A stretch of 64,000 bases of DNA from Trochalopteron elliotii (lineage: Eukaryota; Chordata; Aves; Passeriformes; Leiothrichidae): positions 175,989 to 239,988 of the forward strand of contig JANPWX010000469.1 in NCBI GenBank assembly GCA_024734555.1, given 5' to 3'. Numbering within the stretch: the first letter of the stretch is position 1; each line of letters begins with the position of its first letter. A program made the position numbers and the translations under genes. Below the pieces are notes generated by a model, which made no database searches, was not told the DNA's origin, and worked only from the letters and a program-made list of their open reading frames with translations. This document shows, piece by piece, positions 26,301 through 33,730 of this stretch.

Positions 26301-29300
26301 TTCTGTCAGGGCAGTCTCAGGGCTGAGGTGACCTCTCTGTGCCCTTTATTGCACCAATTTAACTGAAATTAGCTTTTAAATTAGTGTGCTAAGTGGGTGT
26401 GCATGCTGAGCACGTTGATCCAAGACAGTGCTGAATGCCAGAGTTGCTTCAGCAAACTGTTGTGACACAAGGATGTTTTATCTTTTAATCACTTTTCTTC
26501 CTCCAGCACTCATATGCAAGACCTTCAGGAGGTTACCCAGGACCTTCACTATGAGAACTTCCGCTCTGAGAGGCTCAAACGAGGCACCAGGTTGTCATCT
26601 CATGCTCACATTCCTCTTCTGAATGTGTATTTTGCTCTCTTTGTGTCTCACCTGCCCTTGCCTTGCTGGGATTTGGTGGACCAAGGGCAGCTCTGTAACT
26701 CCAGTCAACACCAAGTTCTACTGACCAGCTCACAAAGAGTGTTACAAAAAATATTTGTTAAATCTGAAGGACAGTCGTGGAGTTAGGGAATTGTGGGAAT
26801 AGATCTGTGCCTTGGTCTGAGGCTTAAACACAGCTGGATTGGAATGTTGAAGGTACTGAGTAGGACAGATGTCTATGATAAATGCTGTCTTAAAAAAATC
26901 TGCAAATTAGATCAGAGCTGATATCTTTTTTTTTTAAAGAGTGTGGGTTTTTTTCAGAATTAACAACTGGAATATTTGCATTGGGCCTTTAAAAAAAGAT
27001 GATCGATTTTTTTTGCAATGCTTTATTAAACATGACATACATAAATAGTAGCAGTCACAGGGTAATGGCTGGTAGCCCTGTTTTGAGCTGGGTTGAGTAG
27101 GGCACAGCTTTCCTGGAAAGAGAGCTGGGCGAAACACCCTACTTTGAAGTACAATAGCAGGGTCTGTAAAGATGAGTTGGTGAGTTCCTGGGGGAAACCG
27201 TTTCCTGCTCGTGGTGTTTCAGCTGCGACTCTTCTTGCAGCCACTAGAGGGTGCCAGATTGCACATTTTGGGCGCTTTGTGGCGCTTTGCAAAAGTTTCC
27301 CCATCCTGCTGTTGACAGAGATTTTGTCACCTGTCTGGTCAGTTTTCAGCAAAAGGAGTTTTCCTTTTACAGTTTCCTACCTCTAGCATTGGCCTACAGG
27401 CAAGATAAAATGCTCTTCTCTCCCGACTTTAAATCCTGATTTCTGAAATTCTAGGTAAAAGTCCCCAGACTTCCCAAGTTCTTGTGCCTTTTATCCAAGA
27501 GGCATGTGCAACAGCCTTAGAAGTGATGTGACCTAAGGTCATCCAATTTTTAGAAGATTTCAAGTTGCTGTAAAGTTGTCTATGGGAAACTAAAACATGT
27601 TTTTGTATCTTTTCCAGTTAAGTGGCCCATATACCTTTGCTTTTACATTTCTGAACTGGTACTAGAAGGTAGTGAGGTTTACTATAAGTGAGGGTAGATT
27701 TCATGTGAATTTATTTCAAGCCTGCATTTCTGCTACCAGGAATGCTTGGCAATAGGTGCTTGCTGACTGTCCTCACTAATGATCTCAGAGGTTTTGGGGC
27801 ACAGCAGATTTTTTTTTACAATATATTTCTCTGTTAACTTTTTAGCAAACACCAGTTTGTTTGCTTTGCAGATTTGATGGCACTTGCTTGATTAGATCCA
27901 TTAGTAGATCTTTCCTGTTGTGACATGGAGTAGGAGAAAGCTCTTAGCAAAGTGGTAGGAAATCTTAAATAAAGCCAGGTGGGAGGCAGTTGCTTCTCCC
28001 AAGAAGCAAGTGATGCCATAACAACAAATAGCCTCAAGTTGCACCAGAGAGGTTTAGATTGAATATTAGGAGAAATTTCTTCACAGAAAGGGTGTTTGGA
28101 CAGTGGCACAGGCTGCCCAAGGGCAGTGGTGGAGTTGCCATCCCTGGAAGTGTTCAAACTGTTTGTGGATGTGGCACTGGGGGACATGGTTTAGTGGTGA
28201 ACACAATGCTGGGTTAATGCTTGGACTCAGCAATCTTAGAAGGTTTCTTCAACCTTAATATGTTTCTAACAATATTAATATTATTTTAGGAAAATAGAAG
28301 ATGAAGAAGTAAATAAAGACCAGATTCTGCTAGAGAAGGAAGCAGAAGTAAGATGAAAGCACTTTATATTCTTGTAATGGGGGTATTTTTGTTCTTTTGT
28401 TGCTACTTTAGTGCAAATATTTATATGATCTTGGTAATTGGTAAAGGAAAAACAGTTACATGCCAATATAAAGTTATTTAAGGTTCACTGAGAAAACAGA
28501 ATGAGGGGAGGTGAAAGGAGATTCAGGATAGGGATTTTTGGAATAGGTGGAATCTGGTAAATCATGATTCCACTGTAGTGATCAGCAATGGATGTAACTC
28601 ACACTGTGTGGGCAGGGAGAGCCATCCTCATGGGAGTAAGGGTTCTACAGTTAACAACTGCAGATTGGGACAAAGTCAGTTCAGCTCTGCAGCAAAAGAG
28701 AGAATGATGGTAGGAATGGTCAGCAATAAAAAATGAAACAGAAATTCTCATTCTGCCCCTATGACAAATTCATAATGTGTAGTTCTAATGCTGCTTTTCT
28801 TGTTCCTCTAACCTATAAAGATTAGAGATGGGCAAGACTAGAAAAAGTGCCATGAAAAGCAAAACGTGGGCAGAAAGGCTGACGTGGAGACCTGAAGCAG
28901 GTCCTGTGGCAGGGTAGATGAGATTAGTTAATTCTCATTAATAGATGAGAAGTAGATGACAGAAGGGAAAGGAACTAATGTGATCACAGATGGCAGAATG
29001 AATGGGAATCTACTACACAAGCAAGAGGCCATGGTTAATGGGATTAATAGATGACTGATACTAATTTCAATTTAAAAAGATACTTCTAGCATAGTCTGTA
29101 AATTGTGGTATTCATTAGCATGGAATTTGTCCATAGCAAGGTATGTTTGAGCAGGTGAGCTCAAAAATGCTGAGTTGGGAGAGTTTGCTTTCTCCATGAA
29201 TGTGCTTGCTAAATGCAAAGGTGGAAATTTTTGGTTTGGCAAGCTCTAAAGGCAGATTTTAGATTTTGAGCACTGTGGATAAGCACTGGGAGTGGACACC

Positions 29301-30353
29301 TGGCTGTGAGGCTTTTCCATGCACTTCCTAAGAGCTGGTACTGGGGAGAGGGCTGAGTTAGATGAACTCTTTAGCCTACCCCAGCACAAGCAGATGCTCA
29401 GACTTCTACTAGTGATCTTAGTAAGGACCCAAGTCCCAAAATGTAACCAAGGGAAAATGAAAAGGGTTGTTGCAAGCAATGTGAAAAACAAGTGTAGTGT
29501 TAGCATTCTGCAGGTTTAACTTTATTGTTAAGCTTAACAGTTTAGTTTCAGCTTACAGTGTAAGTGCACAAAGGCACTCAAAATTATTCCCATAGTGAGG
29601 TTGACTTGCCACCTGCCATAGCTGGGTGCAGTAAAAGGATTTAAATAGTGTATGTGCAACATGGTTCAATTAATCTTTGTAAGCGATTTACATACTTTCC
29701 TTGTGATCAAATGTTTAATATATTTAAATGCAATACTCTAGAACTCAGTTTCAACCAAGTTTAATTATGCTTGTGTCTCACTGGATGGTTTACCTGTAAT
29801 ACTTGCTTCCATGTAGTCATCCCTAGCAAGGGAGTGGGGGAATAATCCTGACCATTTTTGTTTTGATGACAGATAGAGTAGTTTGGAGGGACATAACCAG
29901 GCTGCTTTTTTTTCTGATAAACTTTAGTAAGTGTAAATGCTTATTCAGTACTTCAGAACCATATTTTTTATACAGTTAATGTCAGAGACTTCAATTTAAG
30001 GATGCTTAAAAATCCCATCCCACAGTACAATAATAAAGCCTATTTATTTCAGTCAGTAAATGCCAGCCTCTTCAGTGATGAAGAGCAATAAAAGAAGATG
30101 CCATAACCTGAGATCATCACCTGTCAGATAAAAAAAATGCAGATATGTGATCCCTCTTTAATAAAAATAAGTATTAGAGTGGTGACAGTGAAGAATTGTA
30201 TTCTGAGGTGAGACTGGGCTACAGAATTCTTCTGTGCTGCTTTTCCAGCTCCGTCGCATGCAGGAGATGATTGCAAGAATGCAGGCACAGATGCAGATGC
30301 AGATGCAAAGTGGAGAAGGTGACAACAGTGCAGTTCAAGGGCACCATGTGTAA
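14336..30353 (+). CDS. SEPT2: Septin-2 gene, 11 coding exons, complete (362 aa)
   Basis: Septin-2 is a GTP-binding cytoskeletal protein that assembles with SEPT6/7/9 type partners into hetero-oligomeric filaments at the cleavage furrow, cortex, actin fibres and cilium base. The coding exons are 14336-14344, 15446-15566, 18758-18844, 19700-19823, 23525-23659, 23896-24013, 25314-25415, 25712-25857, 26507-26590, 28290-28347 and 30249-30353. They sum to 1089 nt in one unbroken frame, 362 codons plus stop; human SEPT2 is 361. Visible motifs: P-loop GESGLGKS (residues 44-51), switch II DTPG (101-104), AKAD (182-185), the septin unique element around [13 protein letters not shown] (255-267), and a Met/Gln-rich C-terminal coiled-coil tail. 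All boundaries are AG/GT. The paralogue SEPT1/4/5 group is excluded by the N terminus and by the short Met/Gln-rich C-terminal tail ending GHHV. FARP2 downstream supports orthology. Confidence 0.97.
14345..18757 (+). other. SEPT2: SEPT2 introns 1-2 (coding numbering)
   Basis: AT-rich intron sequence around the 15446-15566 exon. I saw no repeat with clear identity and no extra exon. T-rich tracts (for example near 17457-17470) are ordinary. Confidence 0.7.
15446..15566 (+). CDS. SEPT2: SEPT2 exon, residues 4-44 (polybasic N terminus)
   Basis: The acceptor is 'catttt-cag' and the donor GTAAGG. It encodes the N-terminal segment with [20 protein letters not shown] (residues 16-35), which includes the basic stretch before the GTPase domain linked to phosphoinositide binding in septins, and the first beta strand FEFTLMVV. 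It ends after the first base of the codon for P-loop Gly44 (phase 1). Confidence 0.95.
18758..18844 (+). CDS. SEPT2: SEPT2 exon, residues 44-73 (P-loop)
   Basis: The acceptor is 'gactcacag' and the donor GTAAAT. The exon completes the Walker A motif GESGLGKS, including Lys50 and Ser51 that contact the GTP phosphates and magnesium, followed by [20 protein letters not shown]. It lies after a 3.2-kb AT-rich intron in which I see no other features. Confidence 0.96.
19700..19823 (+). CDS. SEPT2: SEPT2 exon, residues 73-114 (switch II, DTPG)
   Basis: The acceptor is 'ttgtgtttcag' and the donor GTACGT. It encodes [18 protein letters not shown] then [20 protein letters not shown], with the G3 motif DTPG at 101-104. 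From GTG (Val93) to GAC (Asp113) every third codon position is G or C, unlike the A/T-ending codons of the other exons, so base composition is locally very different. Confidence 0.96.
20081..20587 (+). mobile_element. Solo LTR of an avian endogenous retrovirus, 5-bp TSD
   Basis: A 507-bp block begins TGTCCTGGGTTG and ends CACTACA, with short inverted ends TGT...ACA. It is flanked by the perfect duplication TTTGT (20076-20080 and 20588-20592), the signature of retroviral integration; a 5-bp duplication fits ERV-L-like elements. Near the 3' end there is a T-rich stretch and ATTAAA (about 20531), a plausible polyadenylation signal. There is no internal coding region, so it is a solo LTR made by LTR-LTR recombination. 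It sits sense-oriented in SEPT2 intron 4. Confidence 0.85.
20860..22475 (-). mobile_element. Broken ERV-L-like provirus remnant (gag/pol pieces)
   Basis: On the minus strand, short frames in different phases carry retroviral features. About 22475-22000 is an acidic Q/E-rich gag-like segment. At 21371-21360 there is a reverse-transcriptase active-site YIDD preceded by HLQ. Further along, near 21210-21190, is a GVKW-like block, and at about 21040-20980 a W-x-P-E-Q-x-A-F-E-x-x-K motif typical of the RT connection/RNase H boundary. The order is right for gag then pol on the minus strand, but the protease and N-terminal RT appear missing, and stops and frameshifts interrupt the rest. No flanking LTRs were recognised. 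It is non-functional and antisense to SEPT2. Confidence 0.75.
22540..23168 (+). repeat. Long CR1 LINE fragment (plus)
   Basis: It carries an extended CR1 segment in order: 'gggatcctgggctgcacca', 'gtggccagcaggctgaggg', 'catccagctctggggctct', 'gcagagggggaccaggaaa', 'gaggctgggagagctgggg', 'ttgaaatatatcaaagggg', 'aagtgttcaaggccgggct' and finally 'ggaaggtgtccctgcccat' with 'ttaaaggttccttccgaca'. This is one of the longest CR1 copies here. It is moderately diverged and begins right beside the ERV remnant. Confidence 0.88.
23297..23317. repeat. (CT)n/(TA)n microsatellite
   Basis: A short compound dinucleotide run, CT repeats passing directly into TA repeats, in SEPT2 intron 4. Confidence 0.8.
23525..23659 (+). 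CDS. SEPT2: SEPT2 exon, residues 114-159
   Basis: The acceptor is 'tgttttacag' and the donor GTAGGT. It completes Cys114 and encodes [20 protein letters not shown] and [15 protein letters not shown], part of the septin GTPase core containing the helix after switch II and the next beta strand. It joins in frame on both sides (phase 2 in, phase 2 out). Confidence 0.96.
23896..24013 (+). CDS. SEPT2: SEPT2 exon, residues 159-198 (AKAD)
   Basis: The acceptor is 'ctaattttag' and the donor GTGAGT. It encodes [20 protein letters not shown] followed by [19 protein letters not shown]. The AKAD motif (182-185) is the septin form of the G4 guanine-specificity motif. Only a 236-bp intron separates it from the previous exon. 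Confidence 0.96.
24747..24784. repeat. 19-bp tandem duplication
   Basis: Two adjacent 19-base units (24747-24765 and 24766-24784) read TATATATAGAATA followed by CTCTAG or TTCTAG and differ by one base. It lies in SEPT2 intron 6 and is probably a simple slippage duplication. Confidence 0.8.
25314..25415 (+). CDS. SEPT2: SEPT2 exon, residues 199-232
   Basis: The acceptor is 'tgcatatctcag' and the donor GTGTGA, which is weaker than consensus. It encodes [20 protein letters not shown] then [14 protein letters not shown], the acidic surface loop and helix of the septin GTPase domain. Both borders are phase 0. Confidence 0.95.
25712..25857 (+). CDS. SEPT2: SEPT2 exon, residues 233-281 (septin unique element)
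   Basis: The acceptor is 'tttggctttcag' and the donor GTAAGT. It encodes [20 protein letters not shown] then [20 protein letters not shown]. The WG-containing stretch is the start of the septin unique element that forms the G interface between neighbouring subunits. The exon ends phase 2 in codon 281 (Ile). Confidence 0.96.
25940..26082 (+). repeat. CR1 LINE 3' tail (plus)
   Basis: A diverged CR1 tail: 'gagcagccttgacctagct', 'tctagtcaggggttggacc', 'ggttctctctgatctgaat' and terminal 'cagtgattctgtgaa', matching the usual CR1 ending. The 5' limit is uncertain. Confidence 0.6.
26507..26590 (+). CDS. SEPT2: SEPT2 exon, residues 281-309 (weak donor)
   Basis: The acceptor is 'cttcctccag'. It encodes [20 protein letters not shown] then ERLKRGT, the last helix of the septin unique element before the coiled coil. 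The only donor that keeps the frame with the next exon is AG|GTTGTC at 26591, with T at +3 and no downstream match to the consensus. Joining gives Arg309 followed by [11 protein letters not shown], as expected for the family. Confidence 0.93.
27241..27257 (+). promoter_or_regulatory. Candidate CTCF-type site
   Basis: CCACTAGAGGGTGCCAG closely resembles the CTCF core (CCA-S-Y-AG-R-K-GG-type) with about two departures from the best sequence. It lies in SEPT2 intron 9. A single short match has a real chance of being fortuitous. Confidence 0.35.
28027..28268 (+). repeat. CR1 LINE 3' tail (plus)
   Basis: Clear CR1 tail: 'agattgaatattaggagaa', 'atttcttcacagaaagggt', 'cacaggctgcccaagggca', 'gttgccatccctggaagtg', 'gggggacatggtttagtgg' and a terminal 'ttcaaccttaatatgtttct'. 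It ends about 20 bp upstream of the next SEPT2 exon, so it supplies most of the sequence just before the polypyrimidine tract. Confidence 0.92.
28290..28347 (+). CDS. SEPT2: SEPT2 exon, residues 309-328
   Basis: The acceptor is 'atattattttag' and the donor GTAAGA. It encodes [19 protein letters not shown], the charged start of the C-terminal coiled coil. The exon is 58 nt and keeps frame (phase 2 in, phase 0 out). Confidence 0.95.
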
Positions 30354-30361
30354 AGTCTTGG
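30249..30361 (+). CDS. SEPT2: SEPT2 last coding exon, residues 329-362 and stop
   Basis: The acceptor is 'gcttttccag'. It encodes [20 protein letters not shown] then [14 protein letters not shown] and TAA at 30351-30353. The Met/Gln-rich run (an ATGCAG repeat) is the septin-2 C-terminal coiled coil. Eight bases after the stop is a good donor, GG|GTAAGA (30362), so the exon probably ends in the 3' UTR at 30361. Confidence 0.95.
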
Positions 30362-30538
30362 GTAAGATGCTCAAATAGCCACTTAAAGGGCTTCTCCTTT
30401 AGCTGCCCTCTAATGTGCTTTGGAAAAGTGTTTATGAGATGGATTTCCATAGGTTTCAGCCTTAATTTTAATTTATAAGGATTAACTGCTGTTTGCAAAG
30501 TTAAATGGCTTGGAGTCAAACTAAACAGTGTGGAGTGG

Positions 30539-30556
30539 GTGTGTGTGTATATATAT
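30539..30556. repeat. (GT)n/(AT)n microsatellite
   Basis: A short GT run passing into AT repeats, located in the proposed 3' UTR intron of SEPT2. Confidence 0.8.
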
Positions 30557-30755
30557 GAAAATTTTCCAGAAAGTCAATACAATATATACTGGTAAGAATT
30601 ATGGAAGAAGTCTTTGAAATAGTGTAAACAGGTTTCTTAATCTCATGATGAAGTCATTGTTTCCTTATGTCTTACAAAATGTGTGCAGTTCTTTCAGGTT
30701 TCTTATTGTGAGAAGACTACTGGTCTGAAATGGCATTTTCCTATTTTGTTTTTAG

Positions 30756-33385
30756 ATGATTTTATCCCCTGACTCACAGGAGAACTTCTGGAGCTGGATT
30801 GCAGTGGTGGAGGCAGAAAGGATGCCTCTTGCTTCCATGTGATCTGGAGCTGGCTGTAGAGTTTAATGTGGGACTGCTTTGTGGTAACATCTTGTGAGAT
30901 GTATTTCATAACATGTAGTCAGTTGATATTTTTATATATTATACACGTTTGACTTTTGTTTTCTTTAGTCTTTCTTATCTTGAGGTTATTTTAAATTTCC
31001 TATTAGGGATGCAAAATAGTAACTGAAAGTTTTCTAGCCTGATAAGCATTAGATAGTAATATTTTTTTAATATACCTTATTAGCTCCCTGCTTTTAACTT
31101 TGTATTCCATTTAGAAGTAAACAGCTGTCAGTGATACCTTGTTCAGTGCTGGGTAACAGTCACCTCACTAAGGTTGCACCCTGCAAGGTTAATTTTATAT
31201 ATATTGCAGTGTTTACATGTGTGTGCGAGACCAGCAGCCCTTTCTCTGTCTCTGCTCACAGCAGAGGATTTCCTTGGCCTCTGCAAAATATCAAATGAAA
31301 ATTCAAGCATGCCTTGTGTCTTAGTGAAAGAAAGAGGAGGAAATGCCTCTGTGAGAGGCACACTGTATGTTACATGACAGGCAATTATTTCTTTTAGATT
31401 TAACCTTGAGGGTTATTACTTTCCTAAAATGTTTTACTCCATTGCAGCTAGTTTTGAATAGTTTCTTGTAAGCCATTACAAATCACTCCAGCTATTTTCT
31501 GGTGTTATTGTAGCCAAACAAACTTGAATAAAACTGATTTTGTTGTTGAATGAGGTAAACTCCAAAGAGTAGTTTTCTATGCATGGGTGTTTTCTATATC
31601 CAAAGGATAAGAAATTCTATAACTCCTAATAAATACTTTCATACTATTTTTGGTCTATTGCAAACTATTACATGTAGTAAAAATATATATTAGCACACTT
31701 CTCTTTTTAAAAGTGACCTGTTCCTGACAGGATCAATGCAAATTGTGTTTTAAGTTCTTGCTCCAGGATGAAGGCAGCAGTATTAATTCAGGAATGACAA
31801 TGGCTTTTTAAATTAGGCCAAGGTCACTCTTAATCCTGGTGGCAAAGGAGGCTGTTTTTATTCTGGCTGGACTTGTGCTGCAGATCATGCCTCGTGTTGT
31901 GTTTGCAGCAAATAGTCAATGTAGCACACAACTGCCCAGGTGGTGGCTGAAGGGCAAGCAGTGACACACCCTGGGTGGTCTGCTGCTCCTGATAAAGCCA
32001 TCAATCAGATTTCTTCATTTGATCTATCACAAAACACCCTTATCTGAGCAGCTAATACACAGATAGATAGAACTGCAATTTCTTTTGGCTCTTTGAGCTC
32101 AGGTGCAGCTGTGACTTTTATAATTTTGTTAATGTTTCTTTGAAAAAAAGAGTAGAATTTCTACAGCTAGTGTATAATTCCGGTGGTACTTCAGTGGCTA
32201 GATTAAGTATAAACCTGTTAATCAACTGAATTTTTTTTCCTGACTGAAACTACTGTTTTATGTTTGAATCTTTCTAAAAATGTGAAGTAAACCTCTGCAT
32301 TGTTAGCCTCTGCTGAGGAGCTCCAGCTCTCTTTTCAAAAGTATGTACTGTCCAAGTTTGACACCACTCATTTGACCTTTCCTAACCTTGACAAAAGTGA
32401 AAATGAGAACCTTTTGTATGCACCAAACAGTTAAATCTCATTTTGTCCAATCTACATGTAAAACTTGGATGGAAAAACATGTGCTTTTAAATTCTTGAAT
32501 TGCTTTTTCAAAAGAAGATGTAGGACCAAAATAATGTAGCAGCACTGTCAGAGAACACTCCTCAACATCTTATTTATTTCTATTACCATGAGCCTGTACT
32601 TGAAGAAGAACTGTGAAATGTGAAATGTCTGCACAGGGGCCTGTTGTACTTGTCACTCTTGCTGTGTATTTTGGATTGATAGTTTTTTTTTCCCTGTATT
32701 TTTAGCATGGGAACAAGAGCAGATTGTCCATTCGTTTAGTGCTGTTTGGTCACCATCTGTGAAATTATTTCAGGTAATATGTAAATTATAAATATTGGAA
32801 TATTTACATAGCTATTAAAATATTTGATCAGGATAAAGCATTTCATGTCATTCTTAAGCAAAAAATAATTGATCTAAAAATTCAGCAGGAGAAATGTTTT
32901 TGTACATTGTTTTGGTATTTAATAGGAAAAACCAAGTTCATGGCACTAGCCATTTTAGCTGCAATACTCAAGACAGGTAATTGATTGCCACTTCTTCCCA
33001 AGCCTTTGGAACAATTGTTCATGGTGTGCCTGATGTCTCTGAAGGTCTATTTCCCCTTCACTTTTCTTGGGATGGTCTTGAAATTGATGATTTTGTGCTA
33101 AGGCATGAAAAGCAAGACTACTTCTCTCAGTAAAAGAAAGATATGAGTAGCAGAAAGGCTTGGGGACAAAAGGTAGATTCTGTTTGGTGGCTTGCTGAAC
33201 TCCCCACAGTTCTTTTTCTGTTACTGTGTTGTGAGGTTTTTATTTTAGGAGTAAAAATACTTTTGAATTTGCAGAGCTTTATAGTTGATAGCAGAAATTA
33301 CTTGTTCTTGGTACAAAAACTGGCTATGATCTATGTACTACAATTACCCAAAACCGTAATAAAAATTGCTAAAAAGCTATTTTGT
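30756..33385 (+). other. SEPT2: SEPT2 3' UTR exon (proposed)
   Basis: A 'gtttttag' acceptor at 30748-30755 pairs with the donor at 30362 to give a 394-bp intron in the 3' UTR. The following sequence is AT-rich, without coding features. AATAAA hexamers lie at 31527, 31628 and 33358; the last is followed by a T/G-rich element (TTTTGTGTTGATT), so it is the best candidate for distal cleavage at about 33380. The lack of recognisable transposons from 30756 to 33380 fits a long conserved UTR. Which signal is used cannot be told from sequence. Confidence 0.5.
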
Positions 33386-33441
33386 GTTGATTATGATTCT
33401 TTATTATATTCTGTTCATATGTGGTGATATGTTTGATATGT

Positions 33442-33730
33442 TGTCCTGTTCCAGCCAGGACAGGGTTTATTTTTGCAGCGGCCAGTAAGGGCAGGATTGG
33501 TGTGGCAGTGGATGGGGTTGGACTTCACAGTAAGCATTTTTCCATGTGAAGAACTCTCTCTTTTGTATTTTTTTTATTATTTAAAATGGTTGCTGTTACT
33601 GTTCCTTTTCTTATCTCGTTGTTTTCAGTAAATTGTCCTTACAACATTTTGTGCTTCCAGTTCTCCTCTCCATCCCAATGCAGAAAAGAGGGAGAGAGGG
33701 AGTGGGTGTTTGGCAGCCTGGTTTGGAGTT
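33442..33730 (+). mobile_element. Degraded avian ERV LTR-like remnant
   Basis: It begins TGTCCTGTTCCAGCCAGGAC then 'agggtttatttttgcag' and, after a shortened middle, has 'gttccttttcttatctcgtt' and 'ttctcctctccatcccaat' followed by a purine/G-rich 'agggagagagggagtgg'. This succession resembles the start and the R/U5 end of a common avian ERV LTR with most of its centre deleted. Sequence from 33740 to about 34050, including 'ccccagtgtggggcacaaa', could be attached internal/leader sequence. No target duplication was found, so boundaries are approximate. Confidence 0.5.
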
